From: Phyto melanocephala | Taxonomy: Eukaryota > Arthropoda > Insecta > Diptera > Rhinophoridae | Assembly (NCBI GenBank): GCA_941918925.1 | Contig: OW799233.1 | Span: 171,844,235-171,908,234 of the forward strand | Length of the DNA: 64,000 bases | Direction of reading: 5' to 3' | Shown: positions 49,071-60,490 of the stretch, one piece after another | Position numbering within the stretch: the first letter of the stretch is position 1 | How the letters are laid out: each line of letters starts with the position of its first letter | Program-made: the position numbers and the translations under genes | Notes under the pieces: generated by a model | Seen by the model: only the letters and a program-made list of their open reading frames with translations | Database searches by the model: none | What the model was told of the DNA's origin: nothing

Positions 49071-50563
49071 GACGGAATATCTTAGTCTTATTTTATCCTT
49101 GTTCTCCCACCCATATGCATAAACACGCGCACTCTACTCATTGCAATAATGTGTGTATAACTATTAACGTACAACACTTTTGATTTTCTTTTCTAATGGC
49201 CTACACTAGAAACTGAATGTATTTTTTACCAAAGAAAATTTTATTGTATTGATTAAGATTGATGGTTTGTCTACAAATTTTGGGAAAAATACAATTTGTT
49301 TCTTTCTATTTAAATTGCAATAATTTACTTGTTAACTGAAGTTGTTGGAATCATGAAATATTCATGATTGTTGGAGCACATAGAGATTGTTGTATGGATA
49401 AGAAGATACTAGATTATTTGGAGAATGTTTTTATTGTGTTTTGAGGGTATAACGATTAGAAAATTTTATTTTAAATTTATGTATTTATCAACTGCTATTG
49501 TTAGGTATAATATCTAAAAAGAAAAACGATTTTGCTTAGCTAATTTTTATTTATTTCTCACAGCGACTAAATTGAAATGGTGATGGAATTTTTTCATAAA
49601 TTTTCTGCTTTTAGAAAATTTATTTACTGAAGCTGCTTTGTAAAACTTTTTTTGATTTTTGCTATTTAAATAGAATTTCCTATAGAACTATCTATAATTT
49701 TTTAATTTAACCCTGCTATTAGGTTTGAACTATTTTGGCCAGTCTTTTTACTTTTTTTATAATCTTATAACTAAAACTGTTCTTTTTTTCTGGAATAAAT
49801 GCTACTAGTACATATAACAAATTATTATAATGTACAAAGTAGGATGAAATGTTAAAGGTGGATGGATGAGAATTTCGACACATATACATATATTCTCTAA
49901 CATTAAACAAAAAGATAAATTCTTTAGACAAATATTGTAGTTGAATAAATACAAAAGATTTAGATTAAGTGTGATTCACATTTTTCGCAGGCGTTTATCA
50001 TCCCTTGTCATAGACAAGACCTGCATGTCTTATTTTAATCGTCCTAAAACATAGTGGTGTCACCAGTATACATATGGAGTGTCACCAATTTATTTTAATT
50101 GTTGTAGAACAATGTAGTGCAACCATTGTGTATATACCAAAGTTGTAGTCTAGAACATAATACCATCATTGTGCTATAAGTTTGCAGAATATTGTAGACC
50201 ATAACAATTATGCCAGTATTCATATTCATAGTTGATTAAGTGCAGATGACACAGCAGTATCATAACAGAGAGCATTAAACTGAGTGTAATAACAAGTTGG
50301 TTTATAGTAAGTGAAATAATAAATAAAGTACCGTAAGAGTTAAATCAATGCACTAAAACAAACCATACATTTAAAAAGTTATTTTTTCTAATAAACTAAA
50401 TCCCTTTTTATTTGAATAAAATAAACAAATCTTTACACAAGGATTAAGCCTTATTGTTTATTGATTGTCAGTGAAGCTAGGATTCGTATTTTTCTATCGA
50501 ACAGCAAAGTTAAAGAAAACTTCCTATATGCTTACTGTTTATATCTAGAGAAGAGTATAAGTT

Positions 50564-51330
50564 AAACAAGTAACAGTGCTATATTCGGCCGTGCCGAATC
50601 TTATATACCCTTTACAACGTGTACTCATGCAATAACAATTGTTTGTATCACCATTCATCTCATATAGAATACGTGCATACGTACACGTTAGAATAAATGT
50701 GGCATCGGATCCCAGCTGAGCCAAAAATTTTTTTTTTTTTATTTAATATATTATTTATATTTTATTATTTTTTTTTTATATTTTTTTTTAATTTTTTAAA
50801 AAAATTTTTTTAGAAAAATTTTTAAAAAATTTTTTTAAATTTATTTTACAATTTTTTTTAAAATTTTTTTTTGTAGTTTCTTTTATTATTTTTTTTCTTA
50901 TTTTTAATATTTTTTTTTTTGTAATTTTTTTTGTTTGGTATGTTTTTTACATGTATGTATATATGTATGTTGTTGTTGTAATTGTGAAAAAAAACGAGGT
51001 GGTCGTGGTTTTTTGCTCATATCTCAGAAAGTTATAGGGCGGTTGTGCTGAATTTCAATAGCGATTCATTCCTGGATATTTCCAAGAGATTGATATCATA
51101 TACAGATCTGAGGAACATATAGTTGCTTCTAAAAGTTGATTTCAACCAACACACGGACAGACGGGCAGACGGGTAGACGGACAGACGGTCAGGGCTTAAT
51201 CGACTCCTCTATTTATAAGCTTTCAGAAAATATACACTTTATGGGGTCGGAAATGAAAATTGTAGAAATTACAAACGGAATGACAAAGCTATATATACCC
51301 TTGTGCACCACAGGTGAAGGGTATAAAAAT
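50564..51330 (-). mobile_element. Complete mini-me-like element
   Basis: Minus strand: starts TTTTTATACCCTTCACCTGTGG and ends ACTGTTACTTGTTT. It holds all landmarks of the 9357-10020 copy, including a GTCCGTCTACCCGTCTGCCC block (GTCY type) and a T-rich core (here about 50728-50935). A small frame at 51136-51333 is part of the repeat. Confidence 0.75.
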
Positions 51331-52869
51331 TGAGTTTGTATGTATGTTACTTAACAATTTTATGCAATATGCAATTTTGTTCAATATAGTATCCTATTGA
51401 TTGATTTATGCTTGTCACAATAAGGGAAAACAAAATTGTCGCTAAGAAATTTATATTTGTTTTAATTTTTAAAAGGAATGTACCCTTCTGACTTATACTC
51501 GTGGGTCACGAAAAATAATCTTTGTCTTATCAAAAAAAAAAAAAAATGTCATATATTGAATCATAGCAATCTGAAAACCTTTCGCATGTAATCCTGCTTT
51601 ACCAAGTTCTTAATTTTCTGGACCTTATGTTTTCGGATCCAGATGAGATGACTTTAACTATGGAATTTTTCTTAGTTCTGTGATTCTGTGTTTATCTTCT
51701 AAGATTTAGAAAATTTGGAAATAGCAATATTTTAAGTTAATTTGTGATGGTCTTACCCATATGTGAACAATGGTATTACCTAAAGTCTAATAGGGATAAG
51801 TAAAAGGAGTCGGAATTGCGGAAGCAAGCTTAAGAGCATTTTAAATTTGTACCATTTGATCGTACTGGACTTAATGTTTATCGTATACCTTTATATAAAA
51901 GGTATTTTTGCAAGAGAATTTGGAAAAAAAACTTTTTTGCCAAACTTACAATCGAGCATTTATAATTGGATGTTTATGTCTGAAGGTGACCAACCACTAC
52001 TGCCTCCGAGAAAAATCAAAAATGCCGATCCCTATGTTCGATACAAGAAACGATTAACAAAATTTTAATTGTTAATATAAATACAATCTTGGCAAAAGTT
52101 ATAGAAGTTATATAGAAGCTTTAATGTTGTAAGTTAGTGAAAACTGTGATCTAGTGGATGGAAAGTATAAGAAAGAACTTAAGGTCAATGGGCTTTGGTA
52201 CAAAACATTAGCCTCCATCAAAAAACCCAAGATATATTAAACCAGTAAGAGGTTAATCAAACACAGTTGTAATCGGAGCCACGGTCGTGGAATCTTAATT
52301 GTAAAGAGACTCTTATGCTGTTTAATGGAAAAATTAGCGTAATCAGATTGTTTAATTTAAACGGGAAAATTCTAGGCCTTTTTTGAACAGTTTCTACATT
52401 TTGTGCTATCAATTTGTAAACTTGCTTTCTATATAAAAAAAATTTCAGGTGGTTAAAATATTAAAATTTTTGTTTATATTATAGTTTAAATAATTTACAT
52501 GTATATGGCTTTCATGGGCAACTGCGTATGTAAGTAAAATACGTAAAAAAATGAGGCACATGTTAGAGAGTAAAGCAAAATTAAACTTTTTTGCCACCGC
52601 AAGGATTCTGAGTTATGTCTGTGAGATTTCCCAGCATTTTCTTTATTTCTGCTGGACATGCAATTATTAGGAGAATTTGTATTGAGCATTCCAGTGGATT
52701 ATTATCCATAAAGCAGATCAAATCAATATCATTGTTGTTCTATTTAAAGTAGAGGTCGATTTATACGAAATTCTTTTTGTCGAATTTTCGTATCTACCTA
52801 TATCGTATCTTTGTTGGCATCCCTTTTCCTCCACAACCCCGATCCTGTGCAGATAATAAATAGTTAAAG

Positions 52870-53420
52870 TTGCTATGCCCTGTGATCAAAGCAGTTATCC
52901 AGCTCAGGGTTCTCCGATTATATCCGAGTACCCCGACTGCATTTCTGCCAAGGGGCCTTTAGGGCACTATACGTGCCTGCCTACATATGGCCGTTTCCAT
53001 CCATCCTTCCAGGTTCATAGATTCCACCCAAAAATCAAGGTTCCGATCCGCAAAATGCCACAGCAGCTCTCGTTTTTGCAAGTTCGACCGCTGACTCATT
53101 CCCATAGAGGCACCCCTATTGATCTTCAGAACACATTCGTGTACTAGTTTCGAGTTCGGATCCGTCCGCTGCACCGGCACTGACTCTCTCTAACCTCGTT
53201 ACGTACAAGGTCCAGAATATTCCTATGCCACAAATTACTCCCATAGGGATACCATGTCCCATCCCTTTCCATCCACAATGCCGCCATATTACTAGACTTT
53301 GCTTTAAACGTTCATTATTATTACACTGCGAAATATGCGAGGTCTAACGGTTCAGGCCAAATATCTTACGGTTTTATGTTAGTATCCTTCGAGGTCGAAA
53401 TTTTGACCTTTAGATATCGA
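52870..53420 (-). pseudogene. Unrecognised coding relic, possibly a non-LTR 3' ORF end
   Basis: The region is markedly more GC-rich than its surroundings. On the minus strand a frame of at least 73 codons (52959-53180) reads RTDPNSKLVHECVLKINRGA and ELLWHFADRNLDFWVESMN. Upstream (about 53200-53300) another frame gives ALWMERDGTWYPYGSNLW-like text. Composition and size suggest a retrotransposon piece, and a hint of an RNase H end near 53290-53330 would fit, but I do not recognise the family. Confidence 0.35.
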
Positions 53421-54949
53421 ATATATAGTCTTGGCTTTAAAATAATTGATTGCTAATTTCAATAATAAAATTCTATTATTCAGATTCTAGGTATAGTTGT
53501 CAATTCCACCATTATTAATTTTCCAGTCTGAAGAGAAAAAAAATTATAAACTTAAAAGTTATTAAATTTTTTACCCCATAAATTTTAAATGTTTTACAAA
53601 ATGATTATTTACTTTAGGAAATTCCAGCCCAATAGAAATAAAAGTTATAGCTTTTATATTGTATTATGAAAATAAAATGTTATATTTCTCATAAGTATTA
53701 TGAGATAGCGAAGCATACCGGGGCACTATTAATAGTATTTACACAAACTTTTTATATCCCTTTCAATTTATATAATGGAATTGTTTATGTTATGGTTAAT
53801 GATAACACTAAAAAGAACCGTTTTTTTTCTCAAATATATATTTTATCACTATTTTTAATATTTAGTTGTTATTGTTAAAAATTTTATGTTGTTCATGCAT
53901 GTGATATGAATGTTATCAGGATTTATGTTTACACGAATAAATAAGAATTTGTACATACACTTATAGGTACGTGTATGTGTATTTTCATTTATCCACACAC
54001 ACACATGTGTATATATGTTGTGTTCATGGGTGTGTTCATAAATTAAATGAATGACAATGTAGGAAAACTATAACAACAACAATTTGATTTATAGGATGCT
54101 ATAGCGAAAATTATGTAAATTTTATTTTTCTCTTGTTTCGTTTTATTTTTTCTCTTTTGTGTTAGTTTTTGTTGTTGTTTTTATGTTATGATTTATTTGT
54201 TAAACTACTTATATATATTGAATAAAGGGTTTTCTAAAAACAGCGACTAGATATTGGAATGAAATGAGAAAAAAATGTGTAAAAAATGTGAACAAGATTC
54301 TTTACATTTATTTCAGTCTCTCTTGCGGGATTTATTATTTCAAAAATATCACAAATCTATTAGGGTCCATTTAAAATTTCTCCACAATGATCTATGTTTT
54401 TTTTAACAAATTTTATTTATTTGAGCTTCTGTTTATATCTGATTACAGTATGTTATTGATTCTAAGTCCGACTTTTAAATTCCTTTTATTCTAATAATAT
54501 TATACATGTGTAAGTTTATATGTTTAAATGTTTGTTACTCAACCAAATGAATTATGTCATACATATAGACAACAACCTATTTAGATTAACACATAGTTTA
54601 TGTTTTATCACAGTTATCAGGAGAATTTTCAGAATTATGGGAAAAATATTTTTTTTTGTATATAGTTAGTCGGTTGTTCAAAGGTTTCGAATGTCCAAGT
54701 ACTGGCGAAAAAATTTTATCAGCCAGAGTCATCTGAAGAAGTATTACTTAACGAAAAATTACTTAACGGATTTAAATAAAATTCTATACACAGATCTAAG
54801 TATAAAAACCTGATTAGTTACATGAATAGGCTACCTTTCCTACCGATAACTAAGCAGACGGAGACGCATATTCACAGGCTTATTTAAAATATTTTTGTTT
54901 TTGAAAAATTTAAATCTTATTTCTGATAATAAAAGAACATATTCTGACA

Positions 54950-55010
54950 CCAACCGAGTGAAATGCATTTTTAAAACCAACTACGGTTTCATCATCAGCA
55001 CTCATTGATC
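54950..55010 (-). ncRNA. Hammerhead-like ribozyme relic
   Basis: Minus strand: GAGTG, CTGATGA (54992-54998), stem II GAAACC / GGTTTT (54985-54990 with 54973-54978), then AAAA where GAAA is expected, a short AUGCAU stem III, UU, then CACTC (54956-54960), which pairs with GAGTG as stem I. All three helices can form; the G of the GAAA box is lost, so cleavage is unlikely. Stem II and flanks differ from the 3.3 and 44 kb motifs, so it comes from another Penelope subfamily. Confidence 0.55.
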
Positions 55011-56021
55011 AATATTTAAGTGTTGGTTGTCAATATTATCTATTGAGCTTACAAGGAACGATTGTTGTACCTATATTTTCGACCATAATTCAGCTAGAAC
55101 TAAATTTACAATTAAAATCTTTTTCTATTGTTCTTACTCGTTCTTTTCTTACTATCATTTCTTTGTTATAATTTTTACTTTAACCATCAGTTTGGTAACA
55201 ATATAAGCAGTTGTTGTATCAATATTACAACTTTTGTTTTAACTTCCTTAAAAATTTAGCATTTTGCTACGCAGAATTGTCTGAAAAAAAAATTAAATAA
55301 AAGCAATTAAGCTCAGCGTTCTCTGAATACAGTTTTTTTCTTTCTTAGAGAAACAAAATTTGTACAGACTAATGAAATCATTATAAATATCCATTGAGTA
55401 TAAGCACTGTGGAATGAACCCTCAATGTACAATTTGGAAGAGAGTTAAATAAAATATGGTGCTTTTGAAAAATATCTGTGAGCTTTAGACTAATTAAGAA
55501 AAAAATTCTTAGGGGATCAGGTAACATCATCTTTATAACTAATTAATATTGCTTTTGCTAAATCGTATAGAATGTTCTTTAAGGCGGTTCTACAACTCTA
55601 CAACTATATGCCAGACATATCATTATAGTTTAGTTCGGAATTAAAAAAAAATGCAAATAAGGCATTTACCTTTGACAATCCTATAATGACTCTGACAATA
55701 GATTATTTTTGTCAAAACTTTTTTTATCCTCTAAATGCTCCAAGTCGCACTCAGCATACATATTTTACTTCAAGGAGCTCTTAGTTTATTAATATAGTTT
55801 AATTATTTGCACTCAGCCTTTATCATTTGCAATCCTCCGTAATAATATTAAACTAAGGGCCTGTTCGCTTGTTTTTTTGCTTCCAGTGTACATTTTTATA
55901 CAAAAAAAAAAAAAGAAAAAACAAACAGGGAACATATAATTATCGAAAAGTAGTACAGCTTACAAGCTGATAAATGAAAAACAAGTAAATTTATATTTAA
56001 ATAATTTGTTTTTATTTCTAG

Positions 56022-56234
56022 GACGACCACCACCTAAAGTTACCTGGTGGATGGGTGGTACCGAACTAATTGGCACCAGTCATACATCAGTGGAAGAGGG
56101 TACAACGGTTATAGTGAATCAACTGTTAATTGGAACTTCAACCAGAGACTATAACGGAGCGAAAATACAGTGTCGTGCCCAAGGCACAAAACTGATAGAG
56201 CCTGTTATAAAGGAAGTACCGGTGCAGGTACAAT
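56022..56234 (+). CDS. Side-family receptor, exon d (rest of Ig domain 2)
   Basis: Acceptor TTTCTAG, donor GTAAGT. Reads GRPPPKVTWWMGGTELIGTS, then VNQLLIGTSTRDYNGAKIQCRAQGT and EVPVQVQ. VTWW holds the C-strand Trp and AKIQCRAQ the F-strand Cys that completes Ig2 with exon c. The ending is phase 1; the split leucine codon (T|TA) is completed by exon e. Reading through the donor into intron sequence keeps an open frame by chance (to 56569). Confidence 0.93.
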
Positions 56235-56312
56235 GTAAGTTTAATATTTTGTTACATTTTATTAAAGGCAAAAGCTTAATTGAATATGTGTCTTTCGTTA
56301 ACCATTTTCTAG
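56235..56312 (+). other. Short 78-base intron between Ig domains 2 and 3
   Basis: GTAAGT donor and TTTTCTAG acceptor. Its length, 78 bases, is ordinary for a short fly intron and contrasts with the 20 kb introns upstream. It is stop-free in the exon frame, so splicing is inferred from the domain linker and the sites. Confidence 0.85.
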
Positions 56313-56482
56313 TAAAACCTATTCGAGTGAAAATTATTACTCCAAATGACCTGCTAACTGCCGGTCATCCCGTGCCTTTACGTTGTGAGTCGTGGGGTTC
56401 ATATCCAGCTGCCAAAATTACCTGGCTCTTAGATGGCGAACCCATACGAAATGCAGAAGTTACCGCGCATAGTGATCGTGAG
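56313..56482 (+). CDS. Side-family receptor, exon e (first part of Ig domain 3)
   Basis: Reads LKPIRVKIITPNDLLTAGHP then VPLRCESWGSYPAAKITWLLDGEPI to HSDRE. The LRCESWGSYP Cys and KITWLLDG Trp are the B- and C-strand residues of an Ig fold, and the RCES-GS-P--ITW--- pattern is typical for the third Ig of Side/Beat-type receptors. The donor is GTAATT and the junction is phase 0. Confidence 0.93.
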
Positions 56483-56828
56483 GTAATTAATATAAATCTT
56501 TCTTTGAAAGGGAGGAAATTTCCTTTTTATTACACGACTAAAGTTAAACTGTATTTTACAAGCATTTAAAGTAATATATTTATATTCAAAAGTATATCCT
56601 TAGCTCAGCAACAAGTTTGCCAAAACAGTCGTACTATTTGTTATTTCTACATGTTTGTGGCGAAAAGTCAAATAATTTTTTCACACATAAACATAAATCT
56701 TAAATTCTTAGTATAATGCACACACAGTCACTCACACATACACACCCACACACCCATATACCTACTATACAGTTTATTTTACTTACATTTAACTTTTTTC
56801 TTGGCTTTATTTGCTGTCTTCTTTGCAG
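56483..56828 (+). other. Intron, 346 bases, inside Ig domain 3
   Basis: GTAATT donor, a strong pyrimidine stretch and TTTGCAG acceptor; phase 0. It includes a short CACA-rich patch (56716-56755). Nothing else was seen. Confidence 0.88.
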
Positions 56829-56964
56829 GACTCAAATTTAACAACCAGCATTTTAACATTAAAGGTAACTTCGGAAAATGATAATGCTGAGCTCACATGT
56901 CGTGCATCTAATCCATGGTTTTCTGGTGGCGCCATTGAAGATAAACGTATCATACGTGTAGCAT
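56829..56964 (+). CDS. Side-family receptor, exon f (end of Ig domain 3)
   Basis: Reads DSNLTTSILTLKVTSENDNA then ELTCRASNPWFSGGAIEDKR and IIRVA. The AELTCRASNPW Cys closes the third Ig domain. It ends in phase 1 at a GTAAGT donor, so more exons (further Ig or FNIII domains, membrane segment, tail) must lie beyond 64000. The minus-strand frame across this exon is a shadow. Confidence 0.93.
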
Positions 56965-57989
56965 GTAAGTTTTACATTGAAATTGTTGTATCTCTTTCTT
57001 TTACTTTTTTTTTTGTTAGTTTCTTGTGCCAATATTTTTTTCATCGTACGTGGTTTTTTTTTTTGTGGCATTCTGCTTGTTTTTTTTTTTTGGTATTTTA
57101 TTGTAGCCTACATTTTGTCTGTACTCACATATAGACATAAATATGTACGTTGTTAATAATTTTTTTTAGTACATTTCTACATTCTTAAATTATTGTTGTA
57201 TCAGCAAAAACCCAGTTTTTTTCGAAATTGATTAGCTTAAGAAAGAATTGAAATAATTTTGCTAAAAGGAAATAGCAAGAAAATTTATAGAGGTCCTTAA
57301 ACAATCAACATATACTTGTGCAATTATATCAAGTAGATTGTTTTGGCCAATATAATAATTGAATGGAAATTGTGCCAATAAAATGATTAAAATGAACTTG
57401 ACATTTCATATAAGTGCTTAGAGCTTCAATAAACTATATTTTACAGGACTTATCGACTCTAAGTAAAAAAAAATAAAAAATTTCTCTCAAATTCGAAAAA
57501 TTTAAAAATGTTACATATTCTTTGTATATTTTTAAAATCATTTGTAGATAATACTGAGGGGTAAAAGAAACATTATAGTTAAGTAATATTGTCCCTCCTA
57601 GACACTTCTCTTATAATATATTTAAAAAAAAATTCCTTTGTATTTATTAAAAAGCCTATATCTAATTTTTACGGCGGTGTAATAAATATATTTGTGCTTA
57701 ACAGTTCTCTCACTAGCAAGCTAGCCAAAGTACACTTTTGACTTTTATTTTATATTACTTAATTTCTTAACGAGTTCGATCTTACAAGTCTTAAACAAAA
57801 ATTCTGCAAAAAAATTGCATTTTAAACAAGACATTAAGATGCTGTGGAGACGTTGTAGAAGAGTAAGTCTTTGCGCGATAAATTCTCAGCAAAAATAAGA
57901 AAATAGTGAATGCATGAGTTCTACGCATGATCAAGTGGTTCAACTTAGATGGAACATGCTTGATTTTTACATTAACATGTCATTGGAGA

Positions 57990-58257
57990 TGATGTGCCTA
58001 TGTGAATATATTAATAATCCTCGATTCAAACTAATAAATGGATTGAAAGCATGCACATGAGTTTATAATGTTTGTCTATATGAATTGCTTAAGATTTTTC
58101 GCATGCATTTGCATGTACTTTGAAGCACATCATTAAAAGCCATTAATTTTTGATTTGGAGAAGACATTCCTCATGCCTCCTCTTGCACATATTAATTACA
58201 AGTCATGAATAATGTTATTCACATTGAACTAGTGCAAATAAACATTGAACACTAAAT
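57990..58257. repeat. Dispersed repeat X, copy 2
   Basis: Shares with 9070-9356 the words GTGAATATATTAAT, GTTTATAATGTTTG, GAATTGCTTAAGAT, TTGAAGCACATCATTA and, near its end, TTATTCACATTGAAC-like text. Like copy 1 it is interrupted or bordered on the right by a mini-me element. Confidence 0.45.
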
Positions 58258-58547
58258 AAAAACAAGTAAGAGCGCTATATTCGGCCGTTCCGAATCTTAT
58301 ATACCCTTCACAACGTGTAGTCATGCAATAACAGTAGTTTGTATCACCATTCATCCCATATGAAATACGTACATACATATATAAAAAACATACATATATA
58401 AAAACATCCCATTGTAAAATTATAAATTCACGTATGTATGTTAAAAAAACAAAAAAAAAAGAATTTTAAAAAAAATTAAAAAAAAAATGTTAAAAAAAAT
58501 TAAAAAAAATTATTATATATATAATAAACATAAAACAAAAAAAAATT
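58258..58547 (-). mobile_element. Mini-me-like element, truncated
   Basis: It starts AAACAAGTAAGAGCGCTATATTCGGCC and keeps the CATGACTACACG region and part of the A-rich core, then is cut where the next copy begins with the same AACAAGTAAGAG block. This suggests a second insertion into, or tandem duplication of, the first. Confidence 0.65.
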
Positions 58548-59263
58548 AAAACAAGTAAGAGTGCTATATTCGGCCATGCCGAATCTTATATACCCTTCAC
58601 AACGTGTAGTCATGCAATAACAGTTGCTTGTATCACCATTCATCCCATATGAAATACGTACACGTATGTATGTTAAAAAAACGAAAAAAAAAAAAATTTA
58701 AAAAAAAATTATTATATATATAATATACATATATAAAACAAAAAAAAAAAAAAAAAAATTAAAAAAAAATAATAAAAATATAAATAATATATTAAATAAA
58801 AAATAAAAAAAAAAATAAAAAAAAAAATTAAAAAAAATTTTTTTTGGCTCAGTTGGGATTCGATGCCACGTTTTCTCTAACCAGTATACACGTTTGTATG
58901 TATGTATGTTGTTGTAATGTTGTTTTTGTGAAAAAAAAATCGAGGTGGTCGTGGGTTTTTGCTCATATCTCAGTTGTTTATGTACCGATGTTTCTGATTT
59001 TCAATACCGATCTACTCCCGAATATTTCTGATATTTTAATACCTTACCCGGGTCCAACCTATGTCGGGGGGCTTCAGAAAGTTGATTTCAACATACACAC
59101 GGACAGACGGTCAGACGGACAGACTGACAGGGCTTAATCGACTCCCCTATTCATAAGCTTTCAGAAAATATATACTTTATGGGGTCGGAAATGAAAATTG
59201 TAGAAATTTCACACGGAATGACAAACCTATATATACCCTTTTTCACTGTGTGAAGGGTATAAT
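58548..59263 (-). mobile_element. Mini-me-like element, complete
   Basis: Minus strand: it starts TTATACCCTTCACACAG and ends CTCTTACTTGTTTT. It contains TTTCCGACCCCATAAAG, a GTCAGTCTGTCCGTCTGACC block (GTCY type), GTTGAAATCAAC, and an exceptionally long A/T core (about 58680-58845). It most resembles the 9357 copy (both have the CACAG start). Confidence 0.75.
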
Positions 59264-59538
59264 AAGGTTACTGCATGTAAGCAGTCATGATTAAAAGCGA
59301 TTTAAAGTCGGTTAATTCTCATTTTGCAAAACTTTAAACTAAAAAGTTTTTGCATATGATATGGCAACACTGTTCCTTTGAATGTTGAAAAGCTTTTTAT
59401 TTCTCAGTTTTACAAAATTATTACGGACAGAAATATCCCATACAAATCGCAATAGAAAATACATCGCAGATTTAGGTCGTGAGATAAAATCTATTTTATT
59501 TTTGTAGCGCATTTTTGTATATTCTATTATATAATATA

Positions 59539-60294
59539 CTAGAAAAGCCCGGCGCGCGTTGCTACGCCCCTTAATGAATAAAAATGCATTCTGAATTTTA
59601 ATTGAATATCAAGTGCAAAAAGCTAAAAATTATAACTTTTTTTTAATGTGCGTGGCACTGCCCACTTTTCTAATCACGAAATTATATAGTCATGACAGCT
59701 CAATATGTGTGTGCAAAGTTTCAGAAAAATCGATCTAGTGCAAGTAGCTAAAAATGATAACTTATTTCTTATGGGCGTGGCACTGCCCACTTTTCTAATC
59801 ACGAAATTGTTTAATCATGAGATCTCAATATGTGTGTGCAAAGTTTCAGGAAAATCGGTGAAGCTCAAGTAGCTGAAAATTATAACTTTTTTTTATGGGC
59901 GTAGCACTGCCCACTTTTCTAATCAGGAAATAGTAAAGCAATGACAGCTTAATATGTGCGCAAAGTTTCAGAAAAATCGGTCCAGTTCAAGTACCTCAAA
60001 ATTATAAATTTTTTATGGGAGTAGCAAACCACTTTTCTAATCACGAAATTATATAGTAATAACAGCTCAATATGTGTGCAAACTTTCAGAAAAATCAGTC
60101 AAGTGCAAGTAGCTAAAAATGACAACTAATTTTTTATGGGCGTGGCCCCACCTAATTTTTGCCACCCATAAACACTCCCTGGAATGAGTACAACAACCTG
60201 CCAAAGCTTGAGTTCGATCGGTTTTACAGTTTCGGAGTCTATAGCTAACACACACACAAACACATACACAGAGTTTCACTTTTATATATATAGA
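59539..60294 (-). mobile_element. Non-autonomous Helitron of ~120 bp tandem units, copy D
   Basis: Minus-strand ends TCTATATATATAAAAGTG and CTAG with A/T insertion context; about five units, each with GGGCGT(G/A)GCACTGCCCACTTTTC, and a shortened (CA)n run. It is intermediate in preservation between copies A/B and C. The frame at 60067-60279 is repeat sequence. Confidence 0.75.
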
Positions 60295-60299
60295 TATAA

Positions 60300-60490
60300 A
60301 TAAACTGCACTAAGTTCTAAATGTGCATAGAACTCATGCTCATTTGGTACAAACCAACCGATGTTTCTTTAGTTGAAGATGTTTGTTTACATAGATTAAT
60401 ATTTTGCATTATCTTGCACACATTTTTAAGCACATCACTTATGACAAGTTTTGAAGTATTTAGGGAGTTATTTAGAATCAATGCTCTTGC
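60300..60490. repeat. Dispersed repeat X, copy 3
   Basis: Shares CATAGAACTCATGC, TTTGTTTACATAGATTAAT, TTTTTAAGCACATCA and GTATTTAGGGAGTTATTTAGAAT with copy 1 (9070-9356). It directly follows Helitron D. The open frame 60321-60506 lies in it and is not a gene. Confidence 0.5.

Larger units (their letters stand above)
36808..56021 (+). other. Intron, about 19.2 kb, inside Ig domain 2
   Basis: Donor GTAAGT after GGCG, acceptor TTTATTTCTAG; phase 1, restoring a glycine codon. It holds the Penelope/piggyBac nest, two MITE-like elements, a SINE and a mini-me copy. No feature was recognised in 36815-37785, 37980-38720, 39410-39795, 45670-46590, 47000-47730, 49075-50560, 51335-52865, 53425-54945 and 55015-56010; short frames there (for example 51847-52068 and 53666-53878) match nothing I know. 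Confidence 0.87.

Noticed and set aside
51847..52068. 73-codon + strand frame as a small gene
   Set aside because: No recognisable family, no splice or promoter context; its length is compatible with chance in a 64 kb window.
56235..56569. Read-through frame (187 codons) joining exons d and e without splicing
   Set aside because: The sequence between 56235 and 56312 has a strong donor and acceptor, breaks Side-family alignment at the Ig2/Ig3 linker, and the frame also overruns the exon e donor.
56811..57134. Hydrophobic C-terminal extension after exon f as a membrane segment
   Set aside because: The Phe-rich stretch follows a consensus GTAAGT donor and comes from T-rich intron sequence; family members have further domains before their membrane segment.
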